Counted from the first letter of the stretch, positions 1 to 11,794 are shown. The stretch is 64,000 bases of DNA from Penium margaritaceum (GCA_023375785.1 SZWC01008524.1:10029-74028), one strand, 5' to 3'. Program-made: numbers and translations. The notes: generated from the sequence alone by a model not told the origin.

Positions 1-19
1 TGATTTCACAATGCCTGAC

Positions 20-190
20 CTGGAAGCCAAGCATGGGGACGGCGATGAGCGCCACATATCGGTTGACGCCGGCACACTGATCTGGCGAAAGGATGTGAAA
101 CACCTTCACGAAAAGGTACCCCAACACGATGCACACATACAGCGGCACTATCGCGCTCAGGACGCGGTAAGCATCCTGAATGGTGATCAT
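20..190 (-). CDS. PIN: PIN-type auxin efflux carrier, first coding exon (partial gene)
   Basis: Seen: reading leftwards from the ATG at 190, 57 codons are open. The product starts MITIQDAYRV and contains VPLYV, then SPDQCAGVNRYVAL, then AVPMLGF. Known: PIN-FORMED proteins are membrane transporters that export the hormone auxin, and their N-terminus (MIT..D.Y.V..A.VPLYV...L.Y..VK....PDQC.G.NR.VAL.AVP.L.F) is highly conserved. The exon aligns without gaps, with about 32 of 57 residues matching Arabidopsis PIN1 as I remember it. These residues cover membrane helix 1 and the start of helix 2. After residue 57 the sequence CAG/GTCAGG looks like a splice donor and the similarity stops, so the exon probably ends at 20; the frame stays open to base 1. 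The rest of the gene lies outside the window. The ATG choice is firm because PINs begin MIT. Alternative: a PIN pseudogene, which cannot be excluded from one exon. Confidence 0.88.
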
Positions 191-1256
191 CGTTGTCGCC
201 TCGGGTGAGGAGGATGAACGGCGTCAATGCAGTCCGTTGTCAGTCTGAGGAACGAACCACTCTAGTCCAAGAAGAGCTAGATTGGTGGCTGCTGGTCAAG
301 TGAAGTAAACCAACGAGCTGTAGTCCTTCTGCACTGGCTGGCTCTAGCCCGACATAGCTACATCTGGCGCTTGTCAGTCCCCTTCAATTTTACACATGTT
401 CTTATCTGCGATCAGGAGAGGAACGCCTTCCGTGCTGGGAAAGATCCAGCACGGACCTTCGGACCTTCTCTTTGGGCTGCGGTTCAGACCTTCGAACAGC
501 TCTCGCACCAGTCACACGCTGATGACAGGAATAGCTGATGAGAATCTCACACTGGTTGCCACATTTTTTTGCACAGAACACGCCATTTTGTGGTCGGAAA
601 GTCTGCAACTGCCCCAGGGGTTGACGTCAGCCTGTGGTTCCTCCTGCGTTCACCTCGCTATCAATCAACTGTGGCGAGGTTGGTGAAGTCACTCAGTCTC
701 AGCACACATCCGGACCGGAGGGTTCAAACATTGGACTCGCGATTTTGTGACCGAGAGAAGCAAAGCTAGGACCTGCGGAACCCCTGTCTTAGCAGCAACC
801 GTTGCCTTGGCACTGCCAAGTTGGCAGGATGCTGAAATCTTACACCACTCAGAACACTAAAAACTTGTTCATGAAGCAAAAATGGTGGTACTGTACGAAG
901 CAATCCCAAAATCCGATGGCAAAATATCGGCTGGAATATTGTTGTGTTGCATGCCACAGTGTGATGCACACCTCAACCCCGCAGGCAAAAACGGCTTGAG
1001 AACACACAGCACAGAACGCTCCTGCTGTCAGCATGTGAAAAATTTCCTAGTGGACATTTGTTATGTTTTCTCCCTTCCGCACAGCTCAGCATTACGAAGC
1101 ACGTAGTCGTCCTCTTAAGCCATCCAGCTTGCTGACTTCTGTTGGCAAAAAGCCTCAGAAATCAGACGTGTGGTACCAACAATCTGGCCGAAAAGGTCAA
1201 CCGATTGGCTTCTCCTCTAGGAGATCACAGACGCTTGCAGGCGCTCTCCTAGTACC
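191..1256. other. upstream flank of the PIN gene, no gene recognised
   Basis: This stretch is upstream of the minus-strand PIN start codon and should hold its 5' UTR and promoter, read right to left. I see no conserved coding frame, no RNA gene and no clear TATA element at a sensible distance. Short open frames on both strands have no recognisable product. Confidence 0.4.
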
Positions 1257-1620
1257 TCAGCCCTTGGTGCAGTAAGGAAAACGAGACTGCGCTTTCTGCA
1301 GCGAAACTTCCGCGATTGCAGAATGGGGGAAAGGCCGCAACTCGGCCACGCCGATCACGGGATGGAAACGAAGGACGAGGAAGATCACGGTGTCAGCCGT
1401 GCCGTGCCTGCCTTTGCGGACCACGCGGAGGGGCGTAGAACGCCCGGCGTGCCGAAGGAAGGCCACGGTGGACAAGGCTTTGCCTTTAGCCTCCCGTTGC
1501 ATCCGGATGCCGATCAACGGAGAGGCGATGACGTCACGGGCAACCACGGGTGGCACCCCGAACCAGGTCAGATCAGGCTCCAGAACGTGAGAAATGTCGT
1601 CGTTTCTTCTCAGCCTTGTG
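1257..1620 (-). other. unrecognised GC-rich open frame upstream of PIN
   Basis: On the minus strand one frame stays open for about 120 codons, from around 1620 down to 1257. It includes the string LEPDLTWFGVPPVVARDVI followed by a basic stretch. The other two minus frames are closed early, and base composition is richer in G and C than the flanks. I recognise no domain. It could be an upstream exon of another host gene, a remnant of a repeat, or chance. Confidence 0.15.
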
Positions 1621-2600
1621 CTTATCTGGCGCCGGAATCAACACCACTAGGGACGAGAAGCGTCTGAGGGTTCGAAGTCTGGGCAAGCCGACTTCCGCAA
1701 ACGTGAGAGCGCAAAACTCCACACGGCATGCCTGCGAAAGAGAGCATCATAGTGCGAGCGCAAGACCAATTGTCGTCAGAATCAAGGCTCCTCGAAGCCA
1801 GTCTGGGCGTCCACCCGCCATGCATTCGTCGGCTACCTGATGCCACGGGACGGGATGGATGTGGGCATCCTCTGAGCGAACACGTGCTGCAACACGCGGC
1901 GCGCACTAAGAGGCGCAACGGCGACGGGAACAGGCCCATCCTCCCTCCTCCACGCGTCAGGTTTGAGGAGCTACCAGAAGCTGACCTCAACATTCATCAC
2001 CATAAATCTAATAAAGCACTACATACCATGTCAAGTAGAAGTGTCAAGATGAAATACAAAACACACACCAAAAAGGAAATGGTCACCAAAATGTAACAGG
2101 CTCCTTGTTACGTCAAACGCTTGGTTCAAGGGCAGAAGGTGCTGGGCGTAAGACGAATCGAGGATATGAAGAATGCATGAGTTGTGTTTAACACTAAGAA
2201 CACTTCTACGAAGAGTGTCGGAACTGTCGAGCACATACATAAGATAACTAAACAAGAATGAGGAATATTTGGGGTCTTGGGCGCTCGATTCGAGGTGTGC
2301 AACACCGCATCGTGAGAGGTGTTGGTCAAAGGGTGTAAGCATGCAAGTGACCTATTGAATCTATCCACACACAATGATCACTAGATGTGACTAGTTCAGT
2401 TCACTCCATGGATGAATCTGGCTGCATCAAACTTTGAAATTTTTTGACAGTTGAGAGGTTGTGATTGGCATAACGTGTGCAAGCATGGCGATAGCGTGTT
2501 TAAAACACACAGGAAAAAACATGCACCCACATACGCTTGTGGTCGATGTGGTTAATTGTCTCTTAGCTATGCATGTGTCCGAGATGTGTGCAAGGCCAAG
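1621..2600. other. no gene recognised
   Basis: Composition changes from GC-rich (to about 1990) to AT-rich. Open frames on both strands are short or without recognisable motifs. Nothing here supports a gene, RNA or intact repeat. Confidence 0.35.
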
Positions 2601-2609
2601 TTACTGATC

Positions 2610-2860
2610 ACATGCTTGGGTTGTACCGGTGCATGAGAAAACCACCATCGGCTTGTTGCCAGAGTGGTTGGTTCAAGTCTTGGGTGGCGGCCGGACCTCA
2701 CGTGTGGCACTCGTGTGGGTGTTTTAGATGACTAGCACTATCCACAATGATCTCTCATAACCCTTGTGACTTCTCTCACGTTCGTACTATGATTTTGCCC
2801 AAAGTGCTTTACCTCTCGAATCCATGGCATGTGCTCCCTCGCGTAGACTTTGGTCACAAT
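2610..2860 (+). mobile_element. diverged LTR-like remnant related to the Copia LTR at 59 kb
   Basis: The stretch matches 59440-59660 in order: a GTACCGGTGCATGAGAAA-like start, a GTTCAAGTC box, the string GGGTGGCGGCCGG, and CTCGAATCCATGGCATG near the end. The 59-kb copy sits directly before a primer-binding site, so it belongs to an LTR. This copy has no internal region beside it and is likely a decayed solo LTR. Because both copies keep a pol III box-B-like motif, an embedded SINE is an alternative. Confidence 0.45.
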
Positions 2861-2924
2861 TTGCTTCACATGCTCCTTGGATTGCACATTTCTATTACCT
2901 ATAAGAGGCTGCTTCAAGATACTC

Positions 2925-4491
2925 TACCAAGTATTAAGAAAATATTGAGGCACATCTTCACAAAAGTTCACTGTCTAAAAGGATCCAACCGAGCAACATC
3001 TAAACTTATATGAAATTTGCGCTTGTTCTATTGAAAATTATTAAAAGCGGTAGAACCCTTTAATAATTGAATAATTGAATAATTGAATACCAGAGGTTGA
3101 GGACAGTGGCCAAAGTACCCTTCGGAACACAACGCACGGTGGACCATGAAGGTAAGGATAAAAATGTCCACGCACAAGGTATAGAGTGTTCTGGAAATCA
3201 AGGACGCAGGTCCCCTTTTAACCATAACTTCCTGACGTGTTGAGAGACGTAGGTCGATGGAAGTAAAAGAAGTCATCATCGATCTGATGATCAACGTCTC
3301 CTAGGTTATTGTAGGGTTCCCAACCTTTGTGCCAAGCCTCGTAGCCTTACCAGTTGATGCAATGTTTTGTCACTCTTTCACGCTGATTGTGTCCCAACAT
3401 ATCGTTGATATCGCACTCTCTGCCCTCGTGTAGTTTATGAGGTGGTGGCCAAGGCATTTCTCTGCCGGAAGAGTACTTCCTAGGGTCTCCGTAGATTTTG
3501 AGACCAGGAGTACCGGGTGGATAAAGGTGTTTTGTGGTAGCTGACTTCTTGAAACAACAGGTGTTTGCATTGCGTTGATGAGATCAGGCTCCAATCAATG
3601 AGCTTTTTGTAATCCTTTCCATGTTAACAGATGTTCGCTGAGTAGAGGAGAACGTGACCACCTTCATGGACGTTAGTGTCCAACCGATGCTTGTCGATTG
3701 GTCTATGCGATCGTCTGGTGAGTCTTGTCCCAGATGATCTGGATGTCTCGTCATTGAATGTTGAATGCTGGTATGTGGATTAACTACGTGAACCTAGCAA
3801 AGCTGAGGGTATTATACCGTGAACCACCTTCAGAAGAAGTTTGTCAATTGTTGTAGAGGTCATGGAGTTGTATGCAAGCTAAGAGCTTTGTAGCTTGACC
3901 GCCCAATCAGTGCCATGTGGGCTCACACATATTTTAGAGCAATTTCTCCTTGTCATAATGGTAGGATCTATCTGCCTTTCAGTCTGAGAGATGGAGGCCA
4001 TCGATATTTGGATCTGACTGTTGTTTACGAGTTATCATACGTCTCCGGAATCAGCCAGTGAACCTCTTGTATCTATCACTGGTGATGGAGGAGGGAACCT
4101 CGTGCAGTTGTACGACGTTTTTGAGAAACGCTCATTTCGATCTTATGGAAATGGTTTTGGTTGTTGTCCACATGAAGTGTCATCACTTCCACTACCTATC
4201 TACCACCACAAGGATTACGTCAAACCTCTTTGGTGTGACAAGTACAACTTTCAGAGAGTCCATGGATGTACCCGACCATGGTTGTTTTGGTATCGGTAGT
4301 GCTTGAAGCAAACCAGGGATTGTCATACGTTGCATGTCTTTTACTAGTTTGCGACGCTTGGTTTCGTCTTGTCCCACGAGTAATGCTTTACGGGTTTTTA
4401 ATGTCTTGTCCTTGTCGAAGTATCCTCCATTGGCATGCGACATAGTTAGTCGTTGGGTAGTACAACAACCTGGAGAGTGAATCGTCATCAC
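2925..4491 (-). mobile_element. decayed Gypsy LTR-retrotransposon end (integrase plus 3' LTR piece)
   Basis: Reading leftwards from 4491, the protein-level signal follows Gypsy integrase: a stretch like DKTLK near the zinc-binding end, then PGLLQALPIPKQPW, a VILVVVDR core motif, VVQLHEVPSSITSDR, and further down FEVVHG and HEGGHVLLYSANI. The same series occurs in the element at 51-59 kb, so they are one family. From about 3300 to 2925 the sequence matches the inverted LTR pieces at 45735-46160, for example AATATTGAG.CAC.TCTTCACA. It is an old, heavily broken fossil with only its 3' third left. Its 5' side stops at the 18S rRNA fragment, so the junction at about 4495 is either an insertion or a rearrangement. 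Confidence 0.75.
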
Positions 4492-4499
4492 GAGTATGG

Positions 4500-4668
4500 A
4501 TTATTAGCTCTAGAATTGCTAAGTTTATCTGAGTAGTAGGTACCATCAAATAGGCTATAACTTATTTAATGAGCCAATCGTAGTTTCACAGCATAAAAGC
4601 GTTTTCTTCGACATGCATGGATTAATACTTGGGACAAGCGTATGACTACTGGCATGATCAACATGGTA
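4500..4668 (-). pseudogene. 18S rRNA 5'-end fragment (rDNA pseudogene)
   Basis: Reading leftwards from 4668 the strand matches the start of nuclear small-subunit rRNA: TACCATGTTGATCATGCCAG, then GTAGTCAT.CGCTTGTC, CCATGCATGTC, CTGTGAAACTACGA, TTGGCTCATTAAAT, TATTTGATGGTACCT and AATTCTAGAGCTAATA. It covers about 170 of roughly 1,800 bases and then breaks off at the Gypsy fossil. Many substitutions fall in positions that are nearly invariant in eukaryotes, so it is a relic, not a working gene. DNA on its 5' side (4669 upward) may be the matching external spacer. Confidence 0.88.
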
Positions 4669-5593
4669 GCTCTTTACGAGAGCAGGCACCGCGTACTTGT
4701 GCGGCCTTGTGAGTTGTGCGAGTGACGCGGGCCTGACCTGGCCACTCCTCCCTTGAAGGAAGGACGGATGGCTTTCAAGCTCCCAGGCGCCAACGAAGCG
4801 AGCAAGAGCACACTACTTGAGCCGAGCGCTTGCTCCCCGCTCCCCACACCACGTGTGGTTTAGAGGCGATCCACTGCACCCGCTGAGATTCTTTCCGGAC
4901 CGCACACATTATCAAGGAATCCCTTGAGGTGCACCAAAGAATGGCACACAACAAAGCCTTACACACAAAGGCATCCGTCGCATACTCCCTCGATAGAGCA
5001 CATTGCCACGGCTATGGAATGCATCCCCCCAACAGATGTGCAACGTGTTAGGTTACCCAATATGCAATGCGTAGCAACACAAGATCCCTCTCTCCATCCC
5101 GAGCCAAAGAGCCCGGAGGCGGTGCAGAGCAAGTCGTTTCTCGGTGAAGCCAAAAATGGCCCGTCCAAAAAACATCCCGCATAGCTCCCGCTCTCATTCA
5201 GATCGGCTTGGGCCAGGCAACACTTTCTCCGTACACGTCCCGTGCTGATGGGGCCAAACCGAGCTACCTCACATTGTTACCAAGGCCAGAATTGGCTCTG
5301 TTTGGATCCCCTTGGAGAACCACATTCCGCACGACTGACCCCGTCATGAGCACCGAAAGCATCGTGACTCTATTGTCGTCATTTGCCTCCCTCTCGTGTA
5401 TCAGAATTCTGGATCACTCGTTGCAAACACAATGCCATGTCACCATCATGGTCACCTCGTGCGCATCGTATGAATGACGTGTATCACATCCCCAAGACTA
5501 CCCTTCATCCTAGGATCCTCAAAACACATCACCTCCTTCTTGCATACGACTTCCTCTCACACAAGGTGTGTTCAAAGTCAGATTTCGACTCAA
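4669..5593 (-). other. possible rDNA external/intergenic spacer, no gene
   Basis: This lies directly upstream of the 18S 5' end and has no coding frame I recognise. By position it could be 5' external transcribed and intergenic spacer carried along with the 18S fragment. I see no plant-type pol I start motif (TATATA.GGGG) on the minus strand, so the assignment rests on context only. Confidence 0.35.
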
Positions 5594-5898
5594 CCCAAAA
5601 TCCGGCCCCTTAGTCTTGGAGAGGCTCGGCACGCGCGCTCGGAGACCCTACGTCCTATGCTCCTGGGCATGTGCAAGAGATGTTTTATGAAAAACGTGGG
5701 TCGTCCATGTTTATATGGGCGTGGGATGTGCGTACGGATGAGTTTTATTCATTTTGGGTTGTCCCAAATTCCGGCCCCTTAGTCTCGGACACTCTCAAGA
5801 GGCGCTCACAGAAACCCTACGTCGTATGCTCCATGGCGCGTGCCATTAATGTTTCGAGCAGGAATTGGATCATCCATGTCCATAGGGGCGTGTGCGCC
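5594..5898. repeat. two direct repeats of 169 bp next to the satellite
   Basis: The string CCGGCCCCTTAGTC occurs near 5602 and 5772. Other landmarks (ACCCTACGTC at 5645/5814, CCATGT at 5705/5874, CCCAAA at 5594/5763) keep exactly 169 bp spacing. The second unit is cut short where the 11-bp satellite starts. Tandem sub-repeats like this are typical of rDNA intergenic spacers, which fits the nearby 18S fragment, but that link is inferred. Confidence 0.7.
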
Positions 5899-8885
5899 TT
5901 ACTTGCGCCCTAGTTGCATCCGAGTTGCACCCAAGTTGTGCCTACTTGCACCCTATTTACGCCCTCATTGCACCTTAGTTGCGCCCTAGTTGCACCCTAG
6001 TTGTGCCGTAGTTGTACCCTAGTTGCACCCTAGTTGCACCTCCATTGGGAACTAGATATGCACTAGTTGCACCCTAGGTACGCCCTAGCTGCAACCTAGT
6101 TGTGCCGTACTTGCGTCCTACTTGCGCCCTAGTTGCGTCCTAGTTGCGTCTTAGTTACGCCTCAATTGGGCACTAGCTACGCCCTAGTTGCGCCTTAGTT
6201 GCGCCCTAGCTGCATCCTAGTTGCGCCCTCGTTACACCCTACTTATGCCCTACTTGCGCCCTAGTTGCACCCTAGTTGTGCCCTAGTTGTACCCTACTTG
6301 TGCCCTACTTGTGCCCTACTTGCACCCTACTTGCATCCTAGTTGCGTCCTTGTTGTACTCTACTTGCATCCTAGTTGCACCCTCGTTGCGCCCTAGTTGT
6401 AATCTAGTTAAACCCTAGTTGCGCCCTAGTTGCGCCCTACTTGCACCCTAGTTATGCCCTTGTTACGTCCTAGTTGCACTCTAATTACATCCTAGTTGTG
6501 CCCTATTTGTGCCCTAGTTGCACCATACATACGTCCTACTTGCACCCTAGTCACGCCCTACTTGCACCCTACTTGCGCCCTACTTGCACCATAGTTTTGT
6601 CCTACTTGCGCCCTAGTTGCACCCTAGTTGCGCCCTAGTTGCACCCTTGTTGTGCTCTAGTTGCACCCTATTTGCGCCATAGTTGCGCCCTAGTTACACC
6701 CTAGTTGCACCCTAGTTGCGCCCTAGTTGCGCCCTAGATGCACCCTACTTGTGTCCTACTTGCGCCGTAGTTGTTTACTAGTTGCACCCTAGATGCGTCC
6801 TACTACGTGCACCCTACTTGCGTCCTTCTTGCGCCCTACTTGGGTCCTAGTTGTGCCCTATTTGTGCCCTACTTGCGCCCTACTTGCACCCTAGTTGCAC
6901 CCTACTTGCACCCTATCTACGCCCTTCTTGTGTTGTACTTGCACCCTAGTTGCGCCCTACTTGTGCCCTACTTGCGCCCTAGTTGTACCCTACTTGGGCC
7001 CTAGTTGCGCCCTACTTGTGCCCTACTTGCGCCCTACATGCGCCTTAGTTGCACCTCAGTTGCGCACTAGCTGCGTCATAGTTGCGCCCTTGTTGTACCC
7101 TAGTTGCACCCAAGTTGCACCCTACTTGCGTCCTACTTGCGTCCTAGTTGCGCCGTACTTGTGCCATAGTTACACCCAACTTGCACCCTAGTTGTGCCCT
7201 AGTTGCACCTTAGTTGGGTACTAGCTACACCCTAGTTGCGCCGTAGTTGCGCCATATTTGTGTCCTACTTGTACCCGAGTTGCGCACTACTTGCGCCCTA
7301 GTTGCGCTTTAGTTGCGCCCTAGTTGTGTCCTACTTACGCTCTACTTGCGCCTTACTTACGCCCTAATTGCACCCTACTTGTGCCCTAGTTGCGTTCTAC
7401 TTGCGTCCTACTTGTGTCATAGTTGTGTCCTAGTTACGCCCTACTTGTGCCCTTGTTGCACCCTACTTGCGTCCTACTTGGACCCTAGTTGCGCTCTAGT
7501 TTTGCCCTTGATGCGCCCTAGTTGCGCCCAACTTGCACCCTGGTTGGGCCCTACTTGCGCCCTAGTTGTGTCCTAGTTAGGCCCTACTTGGGTCCTACTT
7601 GCATCCTACTTGTGTCCTACTTGCACCCTAGAGGCACCCTAGTTGCGCCCTAGTTGAGCACTAGTTACGCCCTAGTTGCGCCCCACTTGCGCCCTAGTTG
7701 CAACATAGTTACGTCTTAGTTGCGCCCTAGTTGCGCCTTAGTTGGGCACTAGCTACGCACTAGTTACAACCTAGTTGGACCCTAGTTACGTCCTAGTTGT
7801 GCCGTATTTACGCCCTAGTTGCACCCTAGTTGCGCCCTACTTGCGCCCTACTTGCACCCTAGTTGCGCCCTAGTTGTGCCCTAGTTGTGCCCTACTTGCA
7901 TCCTACGTGCATCCTACTTGTGCCCTAGTTGCGTCCTAGTTGCTTCCTAGTTGCGTCCTAGTTGCACCCTACTTGCACCCTACATGTACACTAGGTGCAT
8001 CCTATTTCTGCATTAGTTGCACCCTAGTTGTGCCCTACTTGTGCCCTAGTTGCGCCTTTCTTGCATCTTAGTTGCACCCTACTTGTGCCCTACTTGCGCC
8101 TACTTGCACCCTACTTGCGTTCTAGTTGCGCCCTATTTGCACCCTACTTGCGCCCTATTTGGACCCTACTTGCACCCTACTTGCACCCTAGTTGCACCCT
8201 AGCTGCACCCTAGTTGCGCCATACTTGCGCCCTACTTGTGCTGAAGTTGTGCCCTAGTTGCGCCCTAGTTGCGCCCTAGTTGCGTCCTAATTGCGTCCTA
8301 ATTGCGACTTATACACGCCCTTGTTGCGGCCTATTTGTGCCTCAGTTGTGCACTAGCTACGCCCTAGTTGCGCCCTAGTTACGTCCTAGTTGCACCCTAC
8401 TTGCTCCCTACTTACACCCTATTTTAGCCCTACTTGCGCCCTAGTTACGCTCGACTTTCGCCCTAGTTGGACTCTAGTTGCGCCTCAATTAGGCACTAGC
8501 TACGCCCTAGCTACGCCCTTGTTGCGCCCTTGTTGTGCCCTAGTTGGGCCCTACTTGCACCCTACTTGCACCCTACTTGCACCCTAGTTGTGCCCTGGTT
8601 CCTTCCTAGTTGTGTCCTACTTGCACCCTAGTTGCATCCTAGTTGCGCCCTATGTGCGCCCTAGTTGCGCTCAGCCTGCACCCTACTTGGGCCTTTGTTG
8701 CACCCCAGTTGCATCCTAGTTGTGCCTTAGTTGCGCCCTACTTGCGCCCTACTTGCGCCCTAGTTGCGCCCTAGTTGCGCCTCAGTTGGGCACTAGCTAC
8801 GTCCTAGTTGCGCTCCAGTTGCATCATAGCTGCGCCCTACTTGCGCCCTACTTGCATCCTAGTTGCGCCCTAGTTGCGCCCTAGT
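5899..8885 (+). repeat. 11-bp satellite, block 1
   Basis: Imperfect copies of the 11-mer TTGCGCCCTAG or TTGCACCCTAC fill the block without spacers. A three-unit variant (TTGCGCCTCAG, TTGGGCACTAG, CTACGCCCTAG) recurs about nine times, and distances between its ACTAG cores are mostly exact multiples of 11. Long open frames on the plus strand repeat an 11-residue peptide and are by-products of the repeat. Confidence 0.97.
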
Positions 8886-9744
8886 TGCCATTCATGGTCA
8901 ATCACCCCCAATTCATACACTCTTGAAAATGTGTACATGTTAAGGGCACACACAAAGGAAGGTACACGGAAGCTTCCTTTACATGATGACATAACTTCCT
9001 TGCAGTATCTCTTCAGACATGAACCTTGATGTGATATGTGTACGAACCAGGAGGAAACGTCTTTGAAGTTGTGCCAGCCATTACGTTTTAAAATGGAAAT
9101 AAGAAGAGCCTGTCAGATAATTGACTGTTCATGAAATAAAGCCATACATTAGTACTTAACACATAATTGGCTAGTTTTGTAAATGTTTTTCGGTCATAGA
9201 TTTGTACAAAAAGGTTCTGACTCCCAAGCCCGATATGTCACAGAGAACGGACACATATAACGTGGAACTTTGAGGAGGCTGCCGCTCGAACGACAGCTTG
9301 ACTGTCGCTCGCGTGCCAATTCATGGGAATTTCATGTTGGCTGCCCCTTGAAAGGCCAGTCAAGCAAGGTCCATAGGTATCGTTCTACCGACTTCCCGTA
9401 ATCGACTTCATACAATCAAAACGCAGACATTTTCCCTTCGAAGTAGCGATCTGGGAATCCAAACGGCTCGACGAAAGAGCACTCAAGGATCGGGATTACC
9501 GCAAGCACATTTTGTGGCGATGATTTTGTCACGCCCGTGCCCCCACCAAATCGCAACAGCATAGATTCCTAGGCAGACGTCGATTCGACTCGATTGATGG
9601 CCTCTGCCCCATTCACTTCGATCGTAGGAATTTAGCACGTACGACTGTCGAGGGAACCCCCCATGAAGATAAGAAACGTTCATGCCCCCTTAATCCTAAC
9701 GTGTTTATAAATGAGTGATACACCAAAAAAATGAAGTGTAACAA
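8886..9744. other. no gene recognised between satellite and G-run repeats
   Basis: Unique-looking, moderately AT-rich DNA. A 66-codon minus-strand frame at 9483-9683 has no recognisable product. No RNA gene or repeat is apparent. Confidence 0.35.
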
Positions 9745-11106
9745 TTGACATTTCGTAGAAATAAGAAATGTCTTCGCATCAATGCGAATTTGTGTAAAGT
9801 TGAAACCAGTAACAGATAAAAGATCCTCAAATTTTCTCGATCGGGGGGGGGGGGGGGGGGGGGGGAGGAGGGACGATCAGATTTCGTTCGAGGACATCGC
9901 AAACTGTACAATTGTGTATGTTTTACAATGTCCACCCAATACATGCCTACATACTTTCCCCCATACACTTTCGATATGGGGGGGGGGGGAGGGGGAGTAG
10001 GCCCCCGACGAATTGCCATGGATTCCCCCCCCAGGTGTAGAATGTATAGGGCCACTGTATTTGGCGGTGTATATGGGAGTTGTGATCAAGCATACACGAA
10101 TGTATCATTAGAATAGAGATTTCTGAGAAGTCACAAGTGTTTTCGACACCAGAGTGAATTTATGTATAATTTGAAACGCCCACCAGATACACTACCCCAT
10201 GCACGACGCTCATAGATTTTTGATTGGGTTGGGGGATGTGCGATCGCACCTCGTTTAGGGACATCACGAAATGTACACATATGTACATTTTGCGAAGTCC
10301 ACCAGATACACACCCACGTACTCTTTCCTAATACACTTTCGACATCGGGGGGGGGGGGAAGCAATGGTTTGCGAGGTATCCCCCCCATAAGTGTAGAATG
10401 TATATGGGCACTGTATTGGGCCGTGTATATGGGGGGAGTGGTAAGTCATAAACAACTGTTTTGGAAATATGGACACATCGGAGAAGCCACAACTGACGTC
10501 GATTATAATGTGTACTTGTGTACAGTTTGGAACGCGCACCAGATACACTTCCCTAGACACTACCCTCATACATTTTTGGTTTCAAGGGGGGGGGAGATCA
10601 AACCTTGGTCGAGGACATCGTGAATTGTACATTTCTGAACATTTCATGATTTCCACCTGATACACGCTCACGTAAAATCCACTCATACACTTTGGACATT
10701 GGGGAGGGGCTGGGAGTGGTCGGATCGGACATCCGACGAACGTCGAGGGACCCCCTCCCCCAAACGTGTAAAGTGCATGGGGCAAGTGTATTGGGCTTTG
10801 TATCTTGGGAGAGGAATGAAACATACATGATTGTATAGCACCGATTCACATTTCGTGGAAGCCATAAATGATGCAACAACCGTGTGATTTGTGTTCAAAT
10901 CGAACTGCGGTCCAGATACACCACCTCATACACGACCCTAATACGCTTTTGAGGGTTGGGGGGGCGGGGTCGTACGTCGTTTGAGGACATCGTGTGTTGT
11001 ACATTTTTGTACAGTTTGCACAGTCCACCCAATACACGCCCACGCACAGTCCCCTCATACACTTCGGCATTTTTGGTGGGGGAGAGGGGGGATCCGACGA
11101 ACGTGC
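9745..11106. repeat. about four tandem ~365-bp units with G-runs and fold-back arms
   Basis: Anchor strings repeat in order: GAGGACATCG-like motifs at 9889, 10255, 10611 and 10983 (spacing 366, 356, 372), and GAGAAGTCACAA-like motifs at 10119, 10477 and 10850. Each unit holds a run of G (23 Gs at 9843-9865) and a G-run followed about 45 bp later by a C-run. The flanks of those runs (ATACAC..CCC..ACAGT) are imperfect inverted copies of each other, so each unit could fold into a stem-loop. The last unit is cut by the Copia element at 11107. Confidence 0.8.
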
Positions 11107-11751
11107 TGTTGTGATGTGAGCTGTTTCCGTCCGTTTTTACAGCTTACTGTGACCACTCGGTTGTGTCCATGCTCGTGCAGATCCCTGATGCGGACCCAGT
11201 TGGCGCCGGAGCACTGATGGTTGGTGGATTCACCCGCCAGCAGCCACCAGGCGGCTGCCATGACGTCCCGGATGCTTGCAAGGGTACTCTGCAGTTTTTC
11301 TGCAGACGCTAGAGTTTTCTCGGTGGACATGCTCTTGAGGCCGATTTGCATGTTTTGCATTGTCCTTCCACAGATTGATGCTGGACTTGTGCGTGTGACC
11401 AGTCGTAGCGTCCGGCTCAAGATTTTGCACGTCTAGGTTCAGACGGCGCAACATTCTGACATGTGTGCACAGAGTTACGGCCAAAACAGTGGTTTTGGGC
11501 CGGTTTTAGGACAGCTCTTGGACCGCCGCGTGCGACACCCGCTGTGCGCCGCGACAGGTATTTATGTCATGGACCTTTCATTTGTTATCTCTCTCTGCAA
11601 ATGCTTATGAAGCATTCAGACACTTTGCCTTGTGTCCCCTAGCCAAACCCTTGCCGTTACGTGCACGACTTGTGACTGTCGTCACCGTCTGATTAGGCAC
11701 AGACGCCTGGTCAACGTGAGTGTGGCTAGGAAGCTTCTATGCATCTTCTTA
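11107..11751 (+). repeat. 5' LTR of the Copia element
   Basis: Starts TGTTGTGATG and ends CATCTTCTTA; paired with 18546-19190. It does not end in the usual CA, yet the CGTGC target duplication and the abutting primer site fix the boundary. Confidence 0.94.
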
Positions 11752-11763
11752 TGGTATCAGAGC
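11752..11763 (+). promoter_or_regulatory. primer-binding site, initiator Met-tRNA type
   Basis: TGGTATCAGAGC, complementary to the 3' end of initiator Met-tRNA, directly after the 5' LTR with no spacer base. Confidence 0.9.
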
Positions 11764-11794
11764 AACAAGCCAGAGCTTGTTGTGCTGCACAGCA

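Noticed and set aside
4669-5593. Short frames upstream of the 18S fragment as genes
   Set aside because: No domains, and the context fits ribosomal spacer.
9483-9683. Possible rRNA or protein segment on the minus strand
   Set aside because: The frame looked conserved at first, but I could match it to neither large-subunit rRNA nor a protein family.
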